A stretch of DNA of 64,000 bases, taken from contig NC_019871.2 of NCBI RefSeq assembly GCF_002234675.1, positions 27,032,094 through 27,096,093 on the forward strand. Direction: 5' to 3'. Shown piece by piece: positions 10,201 to 44,001 of this stretch. Within the stretch, counting starts at the first letter, position 1, and the number at the start of each line of letters is the position of its first letter. The stretch comes from Oryzias latipes (Eukaryota; Chordata; Actinopteri; Beloniformes; Adrianichthyidae). The notes under the pieces are model-generated. The model was given only the letters and a program-made list of their open reading frames with translations. It was not told the DNA's origin and searched no databases. Position numbers and translations under genes: made by a program.

Positions 10201-10598
10201 CCCTCTGTTCTCCCTGCTCCCCTCAGGCAGGAGGCTGAGGAGCATAAAGAGCAGGACCACCAGACTGAGGAACAGTTTCTTTCCTGAAGCAGTCAGACTG
10301 CTTAACTCCGGTTGATCACTGCACCCCCCCCCCCCCCTCTATGGACAACAAGCTAATTCCCAAGTGCAATATCACAGGGCTGTGCAATACTTAACATAAA
10401 ATACTGTGCAATTTGAAAAATACTTCTGTGCAATACTCATCAGGAACCACACCATAACAGACTGATATTTTACTGACATTATTATTGATATATATTATTT
10501 ATGTCTGAATGTAAACGGCTGGCCCGGGACCAGAGAGCCTAATTTCGTTTTATCATGATAAAATGACAATAAAGTTTTCCTGATTCCTGATTCCTGAT
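7300..10598 (+). mobile_element. L2-like LINE, near full length
   Basis: The element comprises the open reading frame, a 3' UTR (10316-10598) with a 14-base C run at about 10325, and a tail of tandem ATTCCTG units after ATGACAATAAAG. Replication ends in short tandem repeats rather than poly(A) are characteristic of the L2/CR1/Rex1 lineages. The 5' boundary is a guess. The element directly follows the BEL/Pao fragment, with no clear target duplication. A related but broken element is at 40015-41330. Confidence 0.8.
7316..10315 (+). CDS. L2-type LINE ORF: endonuclease and reverse transcriptase, intact
   Basis: This 999-residue frame encodes a complete non-LTR retrotransposon polyprotein. Residues about 85-115 are rich in Lys/Arg. 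An APE-type endonuclease occupies about 125-335 (NVRSLDNK, CLTETWL, GGGLCIYI, AGDFNHVNL, LGFSDH). The reverse transcriptase occupies about 550-850 (NDYRPVALTPIV, LFVDFTSAFNTI, STGSPQGCVLSPLL and the catalytic FADD at about 774). The C-terminal part keeps the fish L2-like segment SCSAAERKALQRV. No stop or frameshift interrupts it, so the copy may be young. Start choice is uncertain because further ATGs follow closely. The 3' UTR ends in AATAAAG and a short ATTCCTG repeat, as in the L2/CR1 group. Confidence 0.93.
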   Translation: MAARMSAAASHAPGTNTVYRTGFDDYALLTDSMVSLTDTTSAKKRIKYSRTEITTITDSLDSNTTTAGPGLKALLGRLHLLRTPKWRKDIGRTESKRKRCARTRKRGKRAGVLARLKANAGRPPIPSLFLANVRSLDNKMDMLRLRLGASSEMKNSAVICLTETWLKDNMPDPAFQLDGRLLFRADRNQQSGKTRGGGLCIYIHKGWCTNCTVVNSHCSEAIEHMTVKCRPHYLPREFTAVFIMAVYIPPGANANANEALTELHNNISSLQHRHPEAFYVIAGDFNHVNLTDTLPKFHQHINFPTRGNNILDCVYTNKKDAYRAVPHPHLGFSDHIAIMLAPVYHPLLRRQAPTQRTITVWPSEAASALQDCFQHTDWQIFREAASHEGEVDLEDYASGVLGYISKCTEDVTSTRTVTDYPNQKPWLNTEVRALLKHRNAAFQSGDKVALRAARRELHAGVRRAKAAYAQRIQGHFTSNDPRSMWKGIKCITDYNTRDAQCPEDPSLPDALNLFYSRFEDSNTAPPSTKLTIPPGEEPFSVTPAEVRRTLQRINPHKAAGPDNIPGRVLKDCAHQLTEVLTDIFNTSLMQAVVPTCLKTATIIPIPKSSTVTSLNDYRPVALTPIVMKCFEKLVMTRITESIDITKDLHQYAYRSNRSTEDAISSVVHTTLTHLENKNAYVRLLFVDFTSAFNTIIPQTLTQKLHTLGLNPTLCNWVLDFLTDRPQSVKIRNVSSSPITLSTGSPQGCVLSPLLFTLLTHDCTASHPSCLIVKFADDTAVVGRISNNDESDYRQEVEHLESWCRDNNLCINGKKTKEMIVDFRKDRCPPPPIHIGGDAVEVVSSFRYLGVHISSDLTWSTNTSCLVKKAHQRLYFLRRLKRAGMGIPVLTSFYRCVVESVMTSCITVWHGSCSAAERKALQRVTKAAQRTVGCSLPSTTDIYTTRCRKRASRILKDPTHPSHPLFSLLPSGRRLRSIKSRTTRLRNSFFPEAVRLLNSG

Positions 10599-11870
10599 TA
10601 ATAAAGCATGGTTGAAATTAAAATGAGAAACAGATCATGACTGTTTGGCACAGGCAAAGACAGGATAGAATTAGAAAACTATGATTATGAAATGTCACTT
10701 TCAGCTTAACAAAAATAACATTTATTATGCATTTTCCATAACTTCTGACTGACATCACTCTAACCGTGGTTCGAATTCGGTACCAAAGGATTTCATCACC
10801 TTGGACAGCGTTACACAAGTAACATTTTGATTGGCTGTCTGTGTTGCTGCAGCTACAATTTGATTGGCTGTTCCGTGTTACAGGTATTTACGGCTGGCCA
10901 ACCGCTGTAAGGCGAACGTGATAACCACTACAGAAACCTGAATCTTTATAGAAATAAAATAACATACCTTATCGGTGACTTTAGAGAAAAGAAGGGCCAA
11001 AGTATGTTTGAAAGCCAACAATTGCGGACGTTCAGAACTATGTAGAGTAAGAAGTTGGTTTAGGGCGGTTTATGAGTGACTGAATGAAGGTGTTCAAGGT
11101 CCCCAAGAAATTTGTATCTTTCTTCAATTTTTACCCTCGTTTTGCGGAGAAAGGGGGCAGTTGTTTGTGGCAAATTTATTGCAGGTGGGGTACAACATTC
11201 CTTTTGGAAATAGGCCTCGCATTTTTTAAATCCCAAATTGAGTAAATACAGCTTATTCGCCAGTTCTAGCAACCAAAACAACTGTAGCTAATTGAAAAAA
11301 ACCACATGCCACACGTGACAATGCTCATTCGAGCTCCTGAAATCGCATCGGATAACCAAAGAAAAGACGTTTTGCAAATATCATCTTTCACAGTACAGTC
11401 CAAACTTTTGGTCTGTACTGTACTTTAGTTACATAATAACCAATTTCAGTTTTGATGGTAAAAAAAAATAAAAATACTATATTGATTTATTACTTTTTCA
11501 AAACGAATTTTATACATAAATGCAGAGTAAGAAAGAGTTGACCTAAATTATCTTTTGGTTTTATTACTGAATTTCATGAATTTTATAACACTTTCAAAAA
11601 TAATAGTATTACCAAAGCATACAATCGGTCAAACTTTGAACTTTGTTTGATTATTTCTTTTTCTCTTGTTTAATATTTCTTATTCTCTGTTTAACATTTT
11701 TAAAATTATATTTCGTATTCACATGTCCCTTCCTGTAATTATTTTGTGTTACAATTTTTATGGCCATTGCTATTTTTTTATGCAATTGTTTACATATTCT
11801 GTAAATGTGATAGTCGATAAAAGCAAAACGAGGGGGAAAAAGACAAGCAAAAAGCCAAGGTAGTCTATTA
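10599..11870. other. Intergenic DNA with a partial tRNA-Val copy
   Basis: At about 10911-10938 the minus strand repeats the tRNA-Val 5' half (GGTTTCTGTAGTGGTTATC, then ACGTTCGCC) with a 5-bp deletion relative to 4325-4397. The rest is AT-rich, has no coding signature, and contains only short open frames on both strands. Confidence 0.5.
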
Positions 11871-12724
11871 CAGTGTTTTTCAACCAGTGTGCCGCGGCAC
11901 ACCAGTGTGCCGTGGGAGGTGGTCAAGTGTGCCGTGGGAAATTGCCCTCATTACCTGATTTAACAACATTTTCCATCGCCAGGATTTCAGCTCTTTGTTC
12001 ATCCAAACAGGCCCTGATAAAACACTTAGAAATTAGCTATATGAAAGATCATAAAATAATTTTTTTTTCTTTGTGTTTATTTGATTCTATTAAAAACATT
12101 TTGATAAGAATGACTGGTACCGCGATTTGGCTGCAGCTAAAGCCGTTTGCGGCAAAGTCCCGCCCCTTTAACTGTCTCCGCCAATCATTCTTGGATTCTT
12201 AATCACATGTCATCAGTCTGACCAATCAGAAGTGGTTAACCTCTTCACTTCCTTGCTCTGAATTCTGCTGATAAAGTCGCTCAGTTCTAACAAAAATACC
12301 AGCTAAAGCTCGTATTTAGCGGTGTAACTTTCCACAGAATCCGGTGTCAGACCGTGGAACAAGTGAACAAAACCATGAAGCTCGGAGACGCTGGTCTTTC
12401 TGCGTTCGGCGGATAATTAACTACATCTCCCATGATGCATTGGGTTAAAAATGACAGCGTGAGCGTCTTAACGTCTTGAAACAGCGAACACAAATCAAAA
12501 AGTTTTTAAATCTTCTAACTTAGCTTTTATTACATTTATTAGAAACTTACAGCTTTTAGTGCCACAATTATCACAAAAATGCATGTGAGATCATGGAGGG
12601 ACTGTGGATCAATACAGACTGTTTTTATCCTTTTTTTCCTCTTTTTTTTTTGAATACTGGTGTGCCGCGGGATTTTTGTCAAGGTTGAAGTGTGCCGTGG
12701 CTCAAAAAAGGTTGAAAAACACTG
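11871..12724. mobile_element. hAT-type MITE with perfect 8-bp target duplication
   Basis: The 854-bp element has inverted ends CAGTGTTTTTCAACC and GGTTGAAAAACACTG. It is flanked by the identical 8-mer GTCTATTA (11863-11870 and 12725-12732), which is diagnostic for hAT transposition. Sub-terminal text repeats GTGCCGTGG. It is non-coding. A diverged inverted relative is at 2915-3700. It ends about 150 bp upstream of the proposed piwil2 first exon. Confidence 0.93.
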
Positions 12725-12732
12725 GTCTATTA

Positions 12733-12950
12733 CATAGTTCGGCCGGAAGAGGGCAGCACAAGAATTTATATGAGTTGTTGCGCTTTGAAGAAAATTGACG
12801 TATCGATGCACCAATAGCTTCCCGCCGAGGAAGTTGATTATCCAATTAAAACACCGGAGGGCGGATACCTTTGATCAAAGAGTTCAGTTCGAATTTGAAC
12901 GTTGGAGGTTTTATTTCGACGACGGAGTTGCACAAAGCTTTTAATTTCAT
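12733..12950 (+). promoter_or_regulatory. Proposed piwil2 promoter and non-coding exon 1
   Basis: The segment is unlike its AT-rich surroundings. It has two CCAAT-type motifs (CACCAATAGC near 12809 and TATCCAATTA near 12839) and a GC-richer block near 12855. A strong donor, CAT followed by GTAAGTTGTC, begins at 12951. The next usable acceptor upstream of the piwil2 start is at 14036-14038, so the segment from about 12880 to 12950 would fit as a 5' UTR exon. No TATA box is obvious. RNA data would be needed to place the start. Confidence 0.4.
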
Positions 12951-13381
12951 GTAAGTTGTCAAACAAATGTACGGAATTGTTCAGATATTTATATACATAT
13001 CAGCCAGAATTACGTCAGTATTTTAGTATTAGTCTGGTTTACCGCGCGTTTGTCTTGATATTTTCCCTCCACGTGTTTTAGCTAGCAACCCAAACGTAAT
13101 TTTTTTTTCACTCTGACACAACATTGAGTAACTTGTTGTTCTAAGTCTGTTATGTTGTTGCCTTTTTGGACATTTTTGTGTGTGTAATGTTGTGTGTAAT
13201 GGTGACAATTGCTAATGAATATCAAGGTACAGCCGTGTCGTGTGTTATCGGTTGTGTCCTGTCTGCTGTAATTTATTTTTTCTTCAAAAAAGACAACTGG
13301 CTTAAACAAGTTAATTTAAAGTTCATGTATATAAAATAATGGTAACCGTAACCACGTTTAAGAAGCTGAAAAGTCTGGGAG

Positions 13382-13797
13382 TCACATCGTTCCTTCAGCG
13401 CGGGTGGGTTTTCTCCTCCAAGCTTGGGTCTTCAGACAGAGAACGGGGGGCTTAGGGTCGTGTGCAGAGGGTGGTTTGCAGTGTCTTTCTGCTGTTCCAA
13501 CATTAGAACCTTTCTGGACTGAGATGTCTGAGGTTTTTCCAGAGATCTGTTGTAGACACTCCTTCAATTTACTGCGTTTCTGCCCCGACTGCTCACCAGG
13601 GGCACCACTGTGTCACCTTCACTTTCCAGGCTTTCTCCAGTTCTTCTCTTAGTCTCTGGTATTTCTCCAGTTTCTCATATTCCTTCTTCCTGATGTTCCC
13701 ATCGCTTGGGACTGCCATATTCACCACAACGGCTTTCCTCTGTTCTTTATCCACCACTACAATGTCTGGTTGGTTCACCATTACCATCCTGTCAGTC
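13382..13797 (-). mobile_element. Non-LTR retrotransposon C-terminal fragment in piwil2 intron 1
   Basis: The minus strand reads QPDIVVVDKEQRKAVVVNMA and then SDGNIRKKEYEKLEKYQRLR. After a frame change it reads LQQISGKTSDISVQKGS. This text is familiar from the C-terminal end of LINE-like polyproteins that are abundant in fish genomes. The frame is broken and no reverse transcriptase core remains, so the exact clade is not assigned. Confidence 0.6.
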
Positions 13798-14038
13798 TAG
13801 ATCTTTGCTCTCTCATTCTCTACTTTTGAAGGCGTTTCCCATTTTGACCCTGGGGTTTTCAGGCCATTTTCCATATACATGTTCCTGTACACTATTCAAG
13901 TTGGGTCTCTATATAACTGATGTTTTTCTACAGTCAGTCCTTTGACATTTATTTGACTTGCCTCTGCTGTAAATGCTAAGGATGCCTCTTGATACATACA
14001 AATACCATGCTTCAGTTAACCTCTTTTGTTGTCAGCAG

Positions 14039-37530
<23,492 letters not shown>

Positions 37531-37730
37531 GCTGTTTTTTCTTCATTTGAGCGGTTCATTTATTTTCTGAAAGAAAAAAAAATTTATTGGATGAATATGT
37601 AAAGTTTTTTTTCAAACTGAACTTGTTCTGAGTTTGGAAAGTATTCCTCAAAATGTTTTAAGAAAAAAATTGTTCTTTTGAGGGTCCAGCAGGTTGTCTG
37701 TTGTGAAACATGGATCATTTTGGATCAAAA

Positions 37731-37736
37731 AATAAA
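37731..37736 (+). terminator. Candidate piwil2 polyadenylation signal
   Basis: AATAAA lies 200 bp after the stop codon, the first canonical hexamer downstream. The 3' end itself is not determined. Confidence 0.5.
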
Positions 37737-37974
37737 AGATGTTTCTGCTTTTCCCCTTTTTCTTTTAAGAGCGGGGGGGGGGGACTGACAAAAGAGACTT
37801 TAAGGCAAGTCTGAGGCTTCTCCCTACCCCTCCAATTGTAGGGGCATTTGGAGCTGTAGTGGGGTCCAAACTTGTTTTTTTTTAAGGGGTAGCCATAGTG
37901 ACTTAGGACTAGAGCTGGGTTCAAAAAATCAATGAACCAATCAAAATTGATCCAAGCTTATTAAGTCACTATAC

Positions 37975-39096
37975 CAGGGGTCGGGAACCTATGGCTCGCG
38001 AGCCATATATGGCTCTTTTGATGGTCACATGTGGCTCGCAGACAAATCTTTAATTATACTTTTTTATTTTTTATTAGACCAGTCCTTCTCGGGCGCGATG
38101 CGATGCCAGAGGCGTGGTGCTTGGAGAGAAAAATCTGCGCCAGCATTATCAGTTTACTATTATCTACTATTTCACAGAGTTTGTACCAACCGTAAACCTG
38201 TGAATTGACGTCCCTAAAACTGCACGCTCCCGTCTCTGAGAAAGAGCGCGCAGTTTTAGGCACGGGATGTGTGAGGAAGAAAGCAGAGGGTGGGGGTGAG
38301 GGGGTTGTGGGGACAGGCAGCAGGTGAATCGCGCAGGGATTGTAAAAACCTAAAACCCGCTGCCCGTCACTCACTGCAGCGTGTGAGTGTGTGTTTGGCT
38401 CCCCGTCTGCATGTGAGCAGTCTTTCTCACATCTACAGAACATTCAGACCTACGATGACGTTTAAAGTCTCAACGCCTGCATGAAGCTGAAACTCACCAC
38501 GGATCAACCAGACTAGACCATCAGCAAAACTACTACGAGAAATACTCATCATTTATCAGCAACAGCATAACAACGTTATTAAAAAGAATCCACAGACTTA
38601 TTGTACTTTAAAAATGTTGAAATTACAACAAATGCACACATTCACTTGTATATTTAGTTTTAAACATATTGTCCCGGACTGAGTTGGGTGGCTGTTGGGA
38701 CGACTTATAAGTTCTGGAGTTCATTGAACGCATCAAGCAGAGATCTGATTGGCCCTCAGTTCTGTCGCTCAGCCTGTTGTTAGGTAATCTGGACCAATGG
38801 GGTTCAGCTATGGGCCAAATAAGGGAAATGGGAGGGCTGGAGCGGGAGGGGGGGAATATATAGTTGGGAGAAGCGCTCTCTCTCGTCTCGGCGGGAGAGA
38901 TTCATGAGTTGCTGAATTAATCATACGGCGTTTGTTGTGGTCTGCAGTAACCAGAATAAAGAACCTTAAAAGAGGTTAAGTCTCCGTGCCTCAGTGTGGG
39001 AAAGGGACACTACATTAATGTATGGCTCTTTCGAAATTACATTTCAAAATATGTGGCGTTTATGTCTCTCTTGGCCAAAAAGGTTCCCGACCCCTG
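37975..39096. mobile_element. hAT element with near-perfect 8-bp target duplication
   Basis: The 1122-bp element has ends CAGGGGTCGGGAACC and GGTTCCCGACCCCTG. It is flanked by CACTATAC and CAATATAC (one mismatch). The interior has TATGGCTC-type sub-terminal repeats. A later insertion with LTR features (38670-39014) is nested in it. No transposase frame is intact. Confidence 0.88.
38670..39014 (+). mobile_element. LTR-like insertion nested in the hAT element
   Basis: The segment begins TGTCCCGGACTGAG and ends with GGGACACTACA. It carries a TATA-like AATATATAG near 38856 and AATAAAG near 38957, followed by a GT-rich end, the layout of a retroviral-type LTR. Sequence on both sides resumes hAT-type text. 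No clear target duplication was found, so the boundaries may be a few bases off. Confidence 0.55.
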
Positions 39097-39499
39097 CAAT
39101 ATACCATGGTCTGGGTGAATACTCGATTCTGATTGGCTGCTGGTGTGGATTCAAAAGTGCTATACCGCAGTGATAAACACGCCTTAAAGTAGTTCCGGTC
39201 ACATAGCTTAAATGTTCTGTATCACAGCGCTGCTGCTTTAAAACAAACTTTAGTTTCATCTGGACAAAAACAAGCAGTAAGAGGTGAACTGATGCTTCAT
39301 TCAACCCATCGGGACGATCAGCATATATAAATATACCTTTCCTTTGTTGCTGTAGTTGAGGTCCACGCCAGCTATGCGGCGTTGTCATAACATGACGCGT
39401 TTCACCACATGAAAAATGGTCCGCTTTTTGTGAAAAAAAGCGATCCAAACAAAAAAAAACAAGAATAAAGTGCTATATATTGATCGGTGGTTGGTGTTT

Positions 39500-39910
39500 A
39501 CTAGGGCTGCACGATATGAGGAAAATTCGCGATATGCGATCGTGGTGATTAATATTGCGATAACGATATAATTTGCGGTATATAAACAAATAGCAAAACA
39601 ACCAAAAATATCATTTCCATTTCACTGCAACAGTTTAAAAATTATACTCCAAATGACCCTTGTCGACGTAGGAGGCAAACGTCAAACATAAATGGGCTCA
39701 TCTGATTGATCAACAACGTAAACGGGTCCCCTTCCGATTGGTTAAATGGGTAAAGGGATTTATTTAATTTGTTCAATATTTCAAGCTGCCATGAGTTTGT
39801 TTTAGCACATTTAAGGTAACCATTTATTGCGATTTTTGACATCTTTTGCGGTATGCATATTGCACAGCTTGATGTTGCGATAACGATAAATTTGCGGTAT
39901 ATTGTGGAGG
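39500..39910. repeat. Dispersed repeat, copy B (better preserved)
   Basis: It starts TAGGGCTGCACGATATGAGG and ends near GCGGTATATTGTGGAGGC, with GATAACGATA near both ends. It shares about 300 bp with 28385-28690. The CTGCACGATAT start is common to a widespread fish DNA-transposon family. The class is not settled here. Confidence 0.65.
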
Positions 39911-40014
39911 CTTAGTGTTTACATTCCACTACAGGCGTGTGTAATGGAGGCGTTACACCAACTCGCTGACCAGATTACAGACGTTGGGGGAAAAAAAACA
40001 ACTGTCTACTGATC

Positions 40015-41330
40015 AGTCTCAAGGATTTTAACACAGAGCTAACCTTAAGGTGGAAATACCCAAATACAAACAGCCTGTGACTTGTCCCACCAGAGGCTCG
40101 AACATTTTTTGACCACTGCTACACGACAATAAAGGACGCATATCACTGTTTGGGACTCTGACCACTGCCTAGTCTATCTCATCCCAACCTCTAGGCAAAA
40201 GCTGAAATCAGCGAAGTCCATAGTGAGGACTGTGAAGAGATGGTCGGATAAGTCAAAGATGCAACTGCAGGCCTGCTTTGACTGCACTGATTGGAGCGTC
40301 TTCAAGGCTGCTGCCTCAGATTTGGATGAACTCACAGACACTGACATCCTAAATCAGCTTTTGTGAGGACGTGTGTGTGTGCGACCAAAGCCTACGCATT
40401 CAACAAAAAACCATGGTTCACTGCTAAGCTGAGGCAACTACATCAGGACAAGGAAGAGGCCTACAGGAGTGGTGATCGGGACCGGTACATGCAGGCCAGG
40501 AAGAAGCTGACAGTGTAGATCAAGGCTTCAAAGAGGACCTAAACTGCAAAGTTGACAGACCAGTTATCTGCCAACAGCTGCTGCAGTTTGTAAAGACCTG
40601 CAGACCATCACCAACTACCGGTGATGAGACTGCATACAGAGAAGTGGAGCGGCTAGTCCTCTGGTGCAGCCAGAACCAATTGGAGTTGAACCCACTTAAA
40701 ACGGTGGAGATGACAGTGGACTTCAGGTTCCTAGGGTCCACCATGTCACGGGGCCCTAAGTGGACCTCTCAGATTGACTTACTTCAGAAAAAGGCTCAGC
40801 AGAGGTTGTACTTGTGTGACAACTCAAGAAGTTCAACCTGCCTCAGGAGCTGCTGACCATCTTCTATACTGCAATAATCCAGTCTGTCCTGACCACATCC
40901 ATCTCGGTCTGGTTTGGATCAGCAACCAGACACGACAGGAACAGACTACAAAGAATCATCAGATCTGCTGGGAGGATTATTGGTTCCAGCCTTCCGTCCA
41001 TTCAGGACCTATACCGATCCAGGGTCAGGAAGCAGGCTGGCAGAATCGCAAAAGACCCCTCTCATCCCGGACATTGATTTTTCTGCCTCCTCCCGTCAGG
41101 GCGGCGTTTATGGACAATGTCCGTCAAACTAGAGGCCACAAAGACAGCTTCTTCCCCCGAGCTGTCACTCTAATGAACTCCTGACCACTCAAGATCACCG
41201 AACTAAATCATAGAAACTGTCACACCGGAGCTACAGTTTCTGTCCGGGTTTTGAACTACTGTTGCAATTTTATTTAGTTATGGTTATTTATTCCTATCTT
41301 ATATTACCTCTCGCTGCAGCAGAAAACAAA
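40015..41330 (+). mobile_element. L2-related LINE, internally deleted and frameshifted
   Basis: The first part retains the end of an endonuclease domain (SNIF-DHC text, DHCLVYLIPTSRQKLKSAKS, CFDCTDWSVFKAA). At about 40610-40640 it jumps to the C-terminal reverse transcriptase region (VERLVLWCSQNQLELNPLKT, WTSQIDLLQKKAQQRLY) and ends in FFPRAVTLMNS. The catalytic FADD region has been deleted and several frameshifts are present. It is related to, but clearly diverged from, the intact element at 7316-10315. Confidence 0.8.
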
Positions 41331-42627
41331 ACGAACAGAAAACACTCAAAAGTATAAAAAAAAAAAACATTACGGCCACAACCGTGACAGACATATTTTA
41401 AAATCCACGTAGTTAATATTTTCTAGTGTCAAGCCTTAAATTATGATTTTGTTTGTAATTGACTGCATGTCCTCTGATCTTATGACCATATTGTTTGTGT
41501 GACATCCACAAAAAGGAAACCTCTTGTCCTCTCCTGAACTCTTGTGGACAAAATGGGTTAGTACATCCACAATGGTTTGGTGTGAGAAATTGTTTGGACA
41601 AAAGTAGCTCAGAAAACACAGAATGTGGTTAAGTACACCGGCAGAACCCAGAATAGAAAAAGAATAGCATATTGATGGCTTAAATGAAAATGTGATGTTT
41701 AACCTCTTTAACTGCCTGCTCAACCAAACGGTTGAGCAAACTTTGACTCACCATATTTTTATTAGAGAAGTTTCTAACTTAACTCAAACTGATTTAGCCA
41801 TCTCAACCAATTGGTAGAAGCATGCAAAGCTAAAGAAAACCAACAGATGGCACTGTGTCAGTCAGTAGTTGCTTGCCTGACTTCTTTGACTGACAAGCAA
41901 GTCACAACTTGAAAATGATCATACACACTTTCTTACCTTTTATGAAAATTTGAAAGGTAGGAATATTTTTCTTACTTGGTATTACTAGTAAAGGTGTTAA
42001 TCAACTGATATATGTTCCTAGATAAACAAAAATAAACAAATTTCTGTTTGTGATAATTTTTTTAAAACATGCTCTACCAAATGGTTGATTTGTCACTTTA
42101 TGGTATAAGTAGCAAAATCAAGCCAATGTTAAATAAAGGGACTGTTTGTCATAAAATCAGTTAAAACAACCTTCTAAATCATCCATTACTAAAGAAATAC
42201 TCATTATCATAAATAATTTAAAATGCATACTACTGTTAAGTTTTGTCTATTTTTGAGTTTATATCAGCTGGTGTGTAAATAAATAAAATATCAAGATTAT
42301 TACACCCAATTCACTTAAAACTAAACAAAAAAAGCTGCAATAATAATATTACCAACATTTACAAAAGTTTTCTATCATTTTCTTTTGTTTTACAACTAGT
42401 AGATAGATACTAAAACATTCTACAGTGCTAGACCACGACAAAGTCCACATGACTCAGATGCAGATCTGTATGACAGTGATGATGACCTAACAGATCCTGA
42501 TTATCAATCCACACATGCAAAGGGCATTGGTGACGGTTCTTTTGAATCCCTGGATGTAGAAGAATCTCTTTCAACAAGCAGATCATCTACACTGCCACCT
42601 CATAAGAAGAACTGAAAACGCAAAAAC

Positions 42628-43745
42628 ATGCCATTCTACCCCACTAAGAATAGCCTGTCTCCTCCAATTTTGTTGGAGGAGACAGGCTATTCTCCTGACT
42701 CAATATACCCCTCCAACCCAAGCAAAACCACAAGAAGAATATGGAAGCATGAGGACATTGAAGAATTCAAGGTTCCAGAATCAAGATTTGAGCCTCCTGA
42801 GGATGTACACACACCCTTCCAATACTTCAAAATGCTTTTCAGTGATGAAATGATTGAGCATATTGCCTATCATACAAATCTTTATTCTGCTCAGATGTTG
42901 GGAGATCCTACAAAGACAAGTTCTGAAGAAATTGAGGATTTCTTAGCAATTCTTCTATATTTGGGTGTTTTCACCTTCCTATCGCAGGCGGACAACTGGC
43001 ACAGATATATAGATTTTTGTGATAAGTAGCACATCAACAATAGTACAGACCAATTTCACAAAATTTGACAGCAAATGATTCAACATGCTTAGCAATGCTT
43101 TTGGGATCATGCCTCTTTCAACAGTCAGGCGGTGGAGTAAAAAGTCAAAAGAGTTCATCACATGCCAATAACTGATCCCTGCTAAATAGATCTCTTTGAT
43201 ATGCTGGTGCACCTGTACAAGACCTGTACAGCTAAATTTAGGTGACGGTACAGTCCCCTGTTTGGATACATCATTGACTTGTGTATCACTAATTCCTGGC
43301 TGGTTTACAAGAGGGACCTACTGAAGCAAAAACCAGTGTTACTCAAAAGGTTCCGCCTGGCTGTTGCACACAGTTTAAATAAGATCAACAAGCAAGCAAC
43401 CAAAGTTGGCTGACTATCATTGAGCTCTCTACCACAGATGTGGAAAGGCCACACACCAAGACCATCACAACCAAAACAACAGTGTGCACTACGACAACAT
43501 GGTACGGCGCCTCTTCATTCTGACAAGCTGGGACGATGAAACCTCGGTCCAAATAGGTCAAGATGTCAGAAATATGTTTTTCTGTGTTTCAATCCAAACC
43601 AAGAATGCTTTATGAAATACCATCAAAAGTGAGTCAGAGGTGTAGTGTCAAACAACTTCCAGGAAATATAGGTCAAAATTTGCTTTGTTTTAAAAAAGTT
43701 CAATGTTTGAGGCATGATAAAAAGAATGGAGACAAATGCCCTTAA
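42628..43745 (+). pseudogene. piggyBac transposase pseudogene
   Basis: An open stretch (42628-43029) encodes RRIWKHEDIEEFKVPESRF, PFQYFKMLFSDEMIEHIAYH and EEIEDFLAILLYLGVF, matching the start of piggyBac-derived (PGBD-type) transposases. Acidic text DSDADLYDSDDDL-like lies upstream at 42450-42490. After a stop at 43027 the match resumes in broken frames, such as LFGYIIDLCITNSWLVYKR at about 43255-43315, and a C-terminal cysteine-containing remnant runs to about 43745. Several stops make it non-functional. Confidence 0.82.
42647..42693. repeat. Perfect 21-bp inverted repeat (hairpin) in the transposase frame
   Basis: Arms 42647-42667 and 42673-42693 are exact reverse complements with a 5-base TTTTG loop. 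Each arm starts or ends in AGAATAGCC or its complement. The palindrome does not disrupt the open frame around it. Confidence 0.95.
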
Positions 43746-44001
43746 TATTGAGTGTTACTAATGTCTAAATAAATTGGTTTACATGATTTTTTCAAATATT
43801 TGTTGTATCTGTATGAAATTTTGCACTTTTACCATTAAAGGACATCTCAACCGTTTGGTAGAGGTCATTATTTATAAAACTAAAAGGTCAGTTAAAAAAA
43901 TAAATAAACAGATAGTGGTCATTACTTACCTAAAGCAATAAGAAATGCAAACAAATAATTTTTTGAAAGCTTTTTTCTTGGTGGGGTAGTTAAAGGGTTA
44001 A

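Larger units (their letters stand above)
41699..44001 (+). mobile_element. piggyBac transposon, TTAA-bounded, inactive
   Basis: It is bounded by TTAA at 41699-41702 and 43998-44001. The inverted ends are TTAACCTCTTTAACTGCC and, reversed, TTAACCCTTTAACTACC. Sub-terminal regions carry repeated palindromic motifs of the form CTCAACC-n-GGT(T/A)GA (near 41720, 41803, 42068 and 43846). They could be transposase binding sites. A piggyBac-type transposase remnant lies inside. This is the only clearly autonomous-derived TTAA element in the window. Confidence 0.85.
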
